6,889 nt of DNA from Devosia sp. Its GTDB lineage: Bacteria; Pseudomonadota; Alphaproteobacteria; Rhizobiales; Devosiaceae. The notes under the pieces are model-generated. The model saw only the letters and a list, made by a program, of their open reading frames with translations. It was not told the DNA's origin and did not search any database. The DNA lies in NCBI GenBank assembly GCA_025352765.1, contig JANXSI010000127.1:1-6889 (forward strand), written 5' to 3'. The translations under genes were made by a program, and so were the position numbers. Positions 1 to 5,600 of this stretch are shown here, piece after piece (position 1 is the first letter of the stretch; every line of letters starts with the position of its first letter).

Positions 1-128
1 CGCAGGTCGACGTGCTCATCGATACAACCGGGCTCGCGGCCTCGGTGGTGCAGACGCTCTTGCTGGAGCTAGACCTCGCCGGACGGATCGAGTGGTCGAG
101 CGGCCAGTTCGTCGCGCTGCGCTACTGA
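1..128 (+). CDS. dprA: DNA processing protein DprA, C-terminal fragment
   Basis: Only the last 41 codons are present, read from position 3 to the TGA at 126-128; the 5' part lies outside the window. The visible peptide starts QVDVLIDTTGLAASVVQTLL, continues with LELDLAGRIEW and ends FVALRY. This matches the small winged-helix domain at the C-terminus of DprA/Smf proteins, where a 'DEL...TGL...V...LLELELAGR' pattern is usual. DprA binds incoming single-stranded DNA and loads RecA in natural transformation; it is also widespread in bacteria not known to be competent. The Rossmann-like core that would settle the call is not visible. Support comes from the neighbours: dprA upstream of topA and rnr is, as I recall, a common order in Alphaproteobacteria. 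The last 60 bases, including the stop, overlap the minus-strand membrane protein gene tail to tail, leaving no space for a separate terminator. Confidence 0.8.
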   Translation, partial: QVDVLIDTTGLAASVVQTLLLELDLAGRIEWSSGQFVALRY

Positions 129-1457
129 CCGGTCGCGCCAGAGAAGCAGGGCGGCAAAACCGAGCCAGCTGACCAGCAGCGGCAGCGCGTAGCTCCAGCC
201 CTCCGGCGTCAGGAAGCGCGGCAGGATGTCGTCGAAGAACGGCGCGGCGATGCGGCTGTCAGCGAGTATTTCGGTGCTCGCGCAGATGCCCGAGATCAGA
301 ACGCTCGCGACCGCGAGCACCGCGATGCCGGCCCGTGCGGCGAACATGCGGGGTTGCAGGAAGGCCAGCGGCAGGCAGGCCAGCGGCAGCATCGAGACGA
401 GGTGGCGAGGCCCCGTGGACGAGCCGCCATCCCAGTAGAAATAGCTCGAGTTGATCAGCAGCGACGCGATGATCGTGCCGCTGATAACGATCGCGACATC
501 GCGGTTCGCGCGGGGCATGCGCGCCAGCCCGAACGGAACGAGGATCAGCACGGGCGAAAGCGGCAGCAGTCCGCGATAGAGGCCAAGCGTGATCTGGGCC
601 AGCACGCCGAGGCTCGGCAGCGAGAGCCCGAACAGGCCCGACCGCATCCCCTCGAAGCCGACCACTTCGGAATAGCCGAGCCTGAACGGCGAATGAAACG
701 CCAGCGCATTGTAGATGAGAAGCGTCGCGACACCCGGTATCGCCCCCACCAGCATTGCCAGCGCCCGCATCGCGAGGCCACCGGCCCGGCGTGCCCCATA
801 CAAATGCAGCAGCGCGACAAGCGCGGCAGCGGGCAACGCGGTGAAGTCGACCAGCAGCAGCACGCCCAGCACCAGTCCGACCGCAAGACCGCGCCAGGCC
901 GTCGGCGGGGCGGCGCGCGGCCAGCACGCCAGCGCCAGTGCCACGAGCAGCAGGCTGCCCGACAGCACGTGGCCGAACAGCACCGTCGACCAACCCAGGA
1001 ACGGCGTCCCGATGGCAAGGATCATTGCCGCAAAGACTGCCCCCCTGTCGCCGGCCCCGAGCCGTCGCGCCAGGAGGTACAGCAGCGCCGATGCGAACGC
1101 CCCGAACAGGCCATTGGTACTGAGGATCGCCGCGGTGAGATAGAGCCCGAAGATGCCCGGACGCATCGGGTCGGCGGCTCCGACGACGGCCCGCGTCGCC
1201 CAAATGCTCGGCAGCGCCAGGATCGACTGGCCCGGTGGCTTGTCGGCGTAGTGGTGCCCCTCGAACGTTGCGATGTCGACCGTATGATCGGCGAACCGGT
1301 CGATGTCGACGCGCCCCTCGCTGAGCGACAGCGCGAGTGCCATGCGGGTGATCTGCTGCGGATTGCCGACATGCGCCGGCGTAAAGACGGCGTCAGCAAA
1401 CAACGCAAACACGAAGATCAACGCCGCTTTGGCGGCACGCACCCAGGAGCCGTTCAC
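69..1457 (-). CDS. Polytopic membrane protein, putative GT-C (ArnT/family 39-like) glycosyltransferase, copy 2
   Basis: This 462-residue protein has about 10-11 hydrophobic segments, for example near residues 11-27, 103-130, 139-156, 163-179, 191-220, 231-252, 293-312, 321-337, 351-367, 374-394 and 423-441. After the first segment comes a polar loop with E47, D51 and D53 (SEGRVDIDR) and then YADKPPG at 70-76. This 'acidic loop after TM1, then DKxPG' layout is typical of GT-C enzymes that move sugars from polyprenyl-phosphate donors on the periplasmic face. Later conserved blocks are GLYRGLLPLSPVLILVP (292-308) and YWDGGSSTGPRHL (341-353). I chose the GTG at 1457-1455: it overlaps the upstream stop as GTGA and has GGAG at 1463-1466 and 1468-1471. 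An ATG at 1511 in the same frame would add 18 polar residues lying inside the upstream gene. The last 19 residues (444-462) are encoded antisense to dprA. Donor and acceptor are unknown; a non-enzymatic membrane role is possible. Confidence 0.85.
   Translation of the reverse strand: MNGSWVRAAKAALIFVFALFADAVFTPAHVGNPQQITRMALALSLSEGRVDIDRFADHTVDIATFEGHHYADKPPGQSILALPSIWATRAVVGAADPMRPGIFGLYLTAAILSTNGLFGAFASALLYLLARRLGAGDRGAVFAAMILAIGTPFLGWSTVLFGHVLSGSLLLVALALACWPRAAPPTAWRGLAVGLVLGVLLLVDFTALPAAALVALLHLYGARRAGGLAMRALAMLVGAIPGVATLLIYNALAFHSPFRLGYSEVVGFEGMRSGLFGLSLPSLGVLAQITLGLYRGLLPLSPVLILVPFGLARMPRANRDVAIVISGTIIASLLINSSYFYWDGGSSTGPRHLVSMLPLACLPLAFLQPRMFAARAGIAVLAVASVLISGICASTEILADSRIAAPFFDDILPRFLTPEGWSYALPLLVSWLGFAALLLWRDRSVAQRDELAARPLDPSGEV
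521..584. repeat. Direct repeat, copy within the 462-residue gene (partner 1873-1936)
   Basis: This 64-base block matches 1873-1936 at 60 of 64 positions by my count, at a constant offset of 1352 bases. It encodes most of the conserved YRGLLPLSPVLILVP block. It is the best-preserved DNA match I noticed between the paralogues, much closer than their surroundings. It is a remnant of duplication or strong selection on the motif rather than a mobile repeat. Confidence 0.75.
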
Positions 1458-2797
1458 GGGCGCTCCGCTCCGGCCGGCTCGCGCCAGAGCAGCAGCACCG
1501 AAAAGCCGCACCAGACGAGCCCAAGGGGAACGGCGCGGAGCAGCCCGTCGGGAGTCAGGAAACTGGGGAGCAGCGTTTCAAAGAACGGGACCATGAAGCG
1601 GTCCCTGACGAACATCGTCGTACTGGCGCAAACCCCGGATACGAACACGCTGATCAGCAGCAGGCCGATGGGCACTGCCCGTCCCCATCCGGCCTTCGGC
1701 CAGGCGAAGGCGAGGGCGACAGCCGCGATCGGCAGCATGCCCACCAGCATACGGGGGCCAGTCGAATTGCCGCCGTTCCAATAGTAGTAGCTGATGTTGA
1801 TCAGCACGGTGATCGCGACCGTTCCGGCAATCACCCATGCTGCTCCGCGCCGCGTGCTGTCCTCGGCCATCCGCGCCAGCCCGAGCGGCACGAGGATCAG
1901 CACGGGCGAGAGCGGCAGCAGGCCGCGATAGAGGCCGAACATGATTTCCCAGAGCACGGCGAGGTCCGGGCTCGTCAGCCCGAACAGCCCCTCCTGCATG
2001 CCGTTGAACCCGACCACGGCCGAGTAGCCGAGGCGGAACGGCGAGTGGAAGGCAATGGCGTTGTAGATGAACAGCGGCGCAAGGCCGACCAGTCCACCGG
2101 CGCCGAGCCCGACGGTCGCCGGCCAGAACCGGGCCTTGTTTTCGAGGAGGTAGAGAACGCCCACCATGGCCGCGGCGAAGATCGACGTGAAGTCCACGAT
2201 AGCCACAAATCCAAGAACCAGTCCGAGGACCGGCGCGGTCCATGATCGGCCCTGCCCTCGGTCGAACGCCACCAGCGCAAAACCGATGAGCAGCAGGCTG
2301 CCCGTCACCGAATGGGAGAAGAATGCCGTGGACCAGCCGAAGAACGGCGTGCCGATCGCCAGCGCGCAACTGGCGAACAGCGCTCCGGCATCGCTCGCGC
2401 CCAACCGCCGCGATACGGCGTAGACCAGTGCAGAAGCCAACGCCCCCAACAGGCTGACGACGAGCACGGTGCTCGCGGTCAAGTAGGCCACGAAGCCCGA
2501 ATGCGACAGCGGGTCAGAATCCTGACCGGTCGCGGTCAGCCAGGCGCGAGTCACGATGATCGCCGGTACCGCGAGGAGCGACAGGCCGGGCGGCTTGTCG
2601 GCGTAGTAGTGGCCCTCGAAAAATGCCTTGTCGACGGTGAACCTGGCATGTCGATCGATGTCGACTCGCCCCTCGCTCAGGGACACCGCCAGGGCCGTCC
2701 GCGTCACGTTTTGGGCATTCTGGGGGTTCTGGGGAGCAAAACTCACATAGGCCAGCAGGGTCAGCAGGAATATCGCCACCGGCCTGAAAAAGTGCAT
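1454..2797 (-). CDS. Polytopic membrane protein, putative GT-C (ArnT/family 39-like) glycosyltransferase, copy 1
   Basis: This 447-residue protein is the promoter-proximal member of a tandem pair and is roughly half identical, by eye, to the downstream copy along its whole length. It shares every conspicuous block: SEGRVDIDR (41-49), YADKPPG (65-71), HSPFRLGYSAVVGFNGM (251-267), GLYRGLLPLSPVLILVP (288-304), YYWNGGNSTGPRML (338-351) and PFF...LPSFLTP (404-415). A first hydrophobic helix (7-20) is followed by a polar loop with E42, D46 and D48, then about ten more hydrophobic segments. This fits a GT-C sugar transferase using a lipid-linked donor at the outer face of the inner membrane. I chose the ATG at 2797-2795 because it aligns with the start of the paralogue and puts the first helix near the N-terminus. 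A GTG at 2854 in frame would add 19 polar residues. An AGGCGG about 5 bases before the ATG may serve as ribosome binding site. The stop at 1456-1454 is shared with the start of copy 2, so the two are very likely translationally coupled. Confidence 0.87.
   Translation of the reverse strand: MHFFRPVAIFLLTLLAYVSFAPQNPQNAQNVTRTALAVSLSEGRVDIDRHARFTVDKAFFEGHYYADKPPGLSLLAVPAIIVTRAWLTATGQDSDPLSHSGFVAYLTASTVLVVSLLGALASALVYAVSRRLGASDAGALFASCALAIGTPFFGWSTAFFSHSVTGSLLLIGFALVAFDRGQGRSWTAPVLGLVLGFVAIVDFTSIFAAAMVGVLYLLENKARFWPATVGLGAGGLVGLAPLFIYNAIAFHSPFRLGYSAVVGFNGMQEGLFGLTSPDLAVLWEIMFGLYRGLLPLSPVLILVPLGLARMAEDSTRRGAAWVIAGTVAITVLINISYYYWNGGNSTGPRMLVGMLPIAAVALAFAWPKAGWGRAVPIGLLLISVFVSGVCASTTMFVRDRFMVPFFETLLPSFLTPDGLLRAVPLGLVWCGFSVLLLWREPAGAERP
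1463..1471 (-). promoter_or_regulatory. Ribosome binding site deciding the GTG start of copy 2
   Basis: Reading the minus strand, two GGAG tetramers (at 1468-1471 and 1463-1466) lie 10 and 5 bases before the GTG at 1457-1455. They sit inside the last codons of the upstream gene. With the GTGA stop/start overlap this favours translation restarting here over the ATG at 1511. Confidence 0.6.
1873..1936. repeat. Direct repeat, copy within the 447-residue gene (partner 521-584)
   Basis: Partner of the block at 521-584, in the same orientation; the four differences I see are single substitutions with no gaps. Because the copies are in direct orientation about 1.35 kb apart, recombination between them would delete one gene-equivalent and leave a single chimeric reading frame in register. 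Confidence 0.75.
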
Positions 2798-2801
2798 AGG
2801 G

Positions 2802-2820
2802 ACCGCCTGAAAAGTGCGGT
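2802..2820 (-). promoter_or_regulatory. Small inverted repeat covering the ribosome binding site of copy 1
   Basis: ACCGC at 2802-2806 and GCGGT at 2816-2820 are exact inverted arms around a 9-base spacer. In the minus-strand transcript this would form a 5-bp hairpin just before the ATG at 2797, burying much of the AGGCGG Shine-Dalgarno-like sequence. It could dampen translation of the pair, but the stem is short and may be chance. Confidence 0.3.
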
Positions 2821-2822
2821 TC

Positions 2823-2835
2823 CTCGTAACACGAG
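2823..2835. promoter_or_regulatory. 13-base palindrome, possible operator
   Basis: CTCGT-AAC-ACGAG is a perfect inverted repeat with 5-base arms and a 3-base centre. It lies 26 bases before the start codon of copy 1 and 102 bases before that of topA. The geometry suits a small dimeric regulator, but I cannot name one, and a motif of this size can occur by chance. Confidence 0.3.
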
Positions 2836-2871
2836 TCGGCGGCACAAAACCCACCCGCCAAAGCCATCAGG

Positions 2872-2900
2872 TTGACAGTGGGCGTCCGCTTCACCATTTT
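2872..2900 (+). promoter_or_regulatory. Candidate sigma-70 type promoter of topA-rnr
   Basis: A perfect TTGACA (-35) at 2872-2877 is followed after 17 bases by CATTTT (-10) at 2895-2900, which matches the TATAAT consensus at only three of six positions. Alphaproteobacterial housekeeping promoters often have a strong -35 and a loose -10, so this is plausible. Transcription would begin near 2907 and give a leader of about 30 bases before the topA ATG at 2938. The placement also argues against the in-frame TTG at 2872 as a start codon, since that codon is the first half of the -35 box. Confidence 0.55.
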
Positions 2901-2937
2901 GCGCCCGATTGAGTTACCCCCTCCGAAAGCATCGCGT

Positions 2938-5589
2938 ATGAAACTGGTGGTCGTCGAGAGCCCGGCCAAGGCTAAGACAATTAACAAGTATTTGGGAAAG
3001 GACTACGAAGTCCTCGCCAGCTACGGCCATGTCCGCGACCTGCCGGCCAAGGACGGTTCGGTACTGCCCGACGACGACTTCTCGATGATCTGGGAGGTCG
3101 ATGCGCAGTCCAAGAAGCGGCTCGCGGACATCGGCAATGCGCTCAAGAACGCGGACGAACTGATCCTCGCAACCGACCCTGACCGCGAAGGCGAAGCCAT
3201 TTCGTGGCACGTGCTGGACGTGCTGACGCAGAAGAAGCTGATCAAGGACAAGCCGGTCAGCCGCGTCGTCTTCAACGCCATCACCAAGTCGGCGATCACC
3301 GAGGCGATGCTGCATCCGCGCGCCATCGACATCCCGCTGGTCGACGCCTACCTCGCCCGCCGCGCCCTCGACTATCTCGTCGGCTTCACGCTCTCGCCGA
3401 TCCTTTGGCGCAAGCTCCCGGGCTCCCGCTCGGCCGGCCGCGTGCAATCGGTGGCGCTCAGGATCGTTTCGGATCGCGAAGCCGAGATCGAAAAATTCAA
3501 GCCGGTCGAATACTGGTCGGTCGCCGCCAAGCTGATCGAAAAGGGCAAGGCGTTCGAGGCCCGCCTGTATTCGGTCGACGGCAAGGTTGCCGACAAGCTC
3601 GCCATCGCCACCGGCGAGCGGGCCACTGCCCTCAAGGCCGCAATCGAGGCCGGCAAGTTCGAGGTCCGTTCGGTCGACAAGAAGCCGACCAAGCGCAACC
3701 CCTATGCGCCGTTCACCACCTCGAGCCTGCAGCAGGATGCCTCGTCGCGGCTGGGCATGTCGCCCAACCGGACCATGCAGATCGCCCAGCGCCTCTACGA
3801 GGAAGGCATCATCACCTATATGCGAACCGACGGCGTGCAGATGGCCCCTGAAGCCATCGCCTCGGCCCGCGCCGCCATCGAGAAAGAGTTCGGCACCGCC
3901 TATCTGCCGCCGACGCCGCGCATCTACCAGACCAAGGCCAAGAACGCCCAGGAAGCGCACGAAGCCATCCGGCCGACCGACATGTTCCGGCATCCCGACA
4001 CCATCGGCGATGCGGACATGAAGAAGCTCTACGGCCTCATCTGGCGCCGCACCCTCGCCTCGCAGACCCGCTCGGCCGAGATCGAGCGCACGACGGCGGA
4101 CATCGCGATCAATGCCCCCGGCGAGGCGATCATGCTTCGCGCCGTCGGCTCGGTTGTGACCTTCCCGGGTTTTCTGGCGTTGTACGGCGTCGAGGCCACC
4201 GCCGATCGGGATGAAGACGACGAGGACAGCAAGGAACTGCCGGCGCTCGCCGTCGGGGACACCCCCAGGCTCGACGAAGCGCTGATCGAACAGCATTTCA
4301 CCCAGCCGCCGCCGCGCTACAGCGAAGCCAGCCTCATCAAGAAGATGGAAGAACTCGGCATCGGCCGGCCGTCGACTTATGCCGCCACCATCTCGGTGCT
4401 GCAGGACCGGAACTACGTTCGCCTCGAAAAACGGGCGCTGATCCCCGAGGACCGCGGTCGCATCGTCACCGCCTTCCTCGAGAGCTTCTTTGCCAAGCTC
4501 GTCGAATACGACTTCACCGCCCTGCTCGAGCAGCAGCTCGACCAGATCTCGGCCGGCGAGCTGAGCTGGAAGGACGTTCTGCGCCAGTTCTGGACCGACT
4601 TCACCAAGCAGACCGACGAGATCAAGGATCTTCGCGTCACCCAGGTGCTCGACGCGCTCAATATCATGCTCGCGGATCATATCTTCCCGGCAAAGGCCGA
4701 TGGCGGCGATCCGCGCCGCTGCCCCAATTGCGGCACTGGCCAGTTGTCGCTGAAGCTCGGCAAGTTCGGCGCCTTCATCGGCTGCTCGAACTACCCCGAG
4801 TGCCGCTACACGATGCAGCTCTCGGATGCTGCCACCGGCGGCGCGGCGGAGGCTCTGCCCGGCGACGGCATTTTGGGCACCGACGACGAGACCGGCCTCA
4901 ACGTGCTCTTGAAGTCCGGCCGCTTTGGCCCATATGTGCAGCTTGGCGATGGCGACGAACCGAAACGGTCATCCCTCCCCAAAGGTTGGACGCCGGAGAC
5001 GCTGACCTTCGAAAAGGCCAAGCAGCTCCTCACCCTCCCCCGCGAAGTCGGCCTCCACCCGGAATCGGGCAAGGCAATCAGCGCCGGTCTCGGCCGCTAC
5101 GGTCCGTTCATCCTGCATGACGGCAAGTACGCCAACCTCCCCGACGTCGAGGAAGTCTTCACCGTCGGGCTCAATCGCGCCGTCGATCTGCTAGCGCAAA
5201 AAGCCGCAGGCGGCGGTCGGTTCGGACGCGGCGCCACTCCGGCTGCCATCAAGACCTTCGAGCACGCCGACGGCGCCATTTCGGTGCGCGACGGCCGCTA
5301 TGGTCCCTATGTGAACCAGGGCAAGGTCAACGCCACCCTGCCCAAGTCGGTGAAACCCGACGAGGTTACGCTTGAGCAGGCAGTTCAGCTGATCGCCGAC
5401 CGCGCTGCCGCCACCGGCAGCAAGAAGCCGGCACGCAAGGCCGCCGCCAAGAAAGCGCCGGCAAAGAAGGCGGCGGCCAAAAAGACCCCCGCAAAGAAAG
5501 CTCCGGCGAAAGCCACGGCCGCCAAGGCCGCACCCAAAGCCGCGGCCAAGAAGGCCGCCCCCAAGAAGAAGGCGGAGATTACCGCCTGA
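2938..5589 (+). CDS. topA: DNA topoisomerase I (type IA, omega protein)
   Basis: TopA relaxes negatively supercoiled DNA by cutting one strand through a 5'-phosphotyrosine and passing the other strand. The 883-residue protein opens with the Toprim domain: KLVVVESPAKAKTI with E7, and the metal-binding DPDREGE with D80, D82 and E84. The catalytic tyrosine is Y294 in GIITYMRTDGV, with R296 beside it. SLIKKMEELGIGRPSTYA marks the rest of the type IA core. One C4 zinc ribbon follows (C595, C598, C616, C622), then three Toprim C-terminal repeats with G-R-(F/Y)-G-P at about 661, 719 and 786, none carrying cysteines. Residues 829-883 are an Ala/Lys/Pro tail. An acidic stretch sits near 423-432. The ATG at 2938 fits the family N-terminus exactly; no strong Shine-Dalgarno precedes it, and codons about 11-21 are AT-richer than the rest. 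rnr follows after 11 bases. Confidence 0.98.
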   Translation: MKLVVVESPAKAKTINKYLGKDYEVLASYGHVRDLPAKDGSVLPDDDFSMIWEVDAQSKKRLADIGNALKNADELILATDPDREGEAISWHVLDVLTQKKLIKDKPVSRVVFNAITKSAITEAMLHPRAIDIPLVDAYLARRALDYLVGFTLSPILWRKLPGSRSAGRVQSVALRIVSDREAEIEKFKPVEYWSVAAKLIEKGKAFEARLYSVDGKVADKLAIATGERATALKAAIEAGKFEVRSVDKKPTKRNPYAPFTTSSLQQDASSRLGMSPNRTMQIAQRLYEEGIITYMRTDGVQMAPEAIASARAAIEKEFGTAYLPPTPRIYQTKAKNAQEAHEAIRPTDMFRHPDTIGDADMKKLYGLIWRRTLASQTRSAEIERTTADIAINAPGEAIMLRAVGSVVTFPGFLALYGVEATADRDEDDEDSKELPALAVGDTPRLDEALIEQHFTQPPPRYSEASLIKKMEELGIGRPSTYAATISVLQDRNYVRLEKRALIPEDRGRIVTAFLESFFAKLVEYDFTALLEQQLDQISAGELSWKDVLRQFWTDFTKQTDEIKDLRVTQVLDALNIMLADHIFPAKADGGDPRRCPNCGTGQLSLKLGKFGAFIGCSNYPECRYTMQLSDAATGGAAEALPGDGILGTDDETGLNVLLKSGRFGPYVQLGDGDEPKRSSLPKGWTPETLTFEKAKQLLTLPREVGLHPESGKAISAGLGRYGPFILHDGKYANLPDVEEVFTVGLNRAVDLLAQKAAGGGRFGRGATPAAIKTFEHADGAISVRDGRYGPYVNQGKVNATLPKSVKPDEVTLEQAVQLIADRAAATGSKKPARKAAAKKAPAKKAAAKKTPAKKAPAKATAAKAAPKAAAKKAAPKKKAEITA
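5422..5586 (+). repeat. Low-complexity Ala/Lys/Pro codon repeat encoding the TopA tail
   Basis: About 55 codons are almost entirely Lys, Ala and Pro, in irregular AAKK, PAKK and KAPA units, with no fixed period. The encoded tail (residues 829-883) is strongly basic, resembles histone H1-like tails, and probably gives non-specific DNA binding. Basic tails occur on TopA of several bacterial groups; such tracts tend to vary in length between strains. Confidence 0.7.
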
Positions 5590-5600
5590 GAAAGATTTGA

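Noticed and set aside
127..134. GACCGGTC palindrome at the dprA stop as a terminator
   Set aside because: It is an 8-base self-complementary site with no loop and no following T-run on either strand, so it cannot act as an intrinsic terminator.
354..1784. A 476-codon plus-strand open frame across the two membrane protein genes
   Set aside because: Its translation is dominated by R, Q, E and P with no hydrophobic core, and it spans the junction of two convincing paralogous genes. It is a GC-driven shadow.
2872..2937. A 22-residue N-terminal extension of TopA from the TTG at 2872
   Set aside because: The TTG is the beginning of the TTGACA -35 candidate, no Shine-Dalgarno precedes it, and MKLVVVESPAKAKTI from 2938 is the standard family N-terminus.
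2914..4680. A 588-codon open frame on the minus strand, opposite topA
   Set aside because: It lies entirely antisense to a gene with all family motifs intact, its protein is rich in D, R, G and L without any recognisable domain, and long antisense frames are expected in GC-rich coding DNA.
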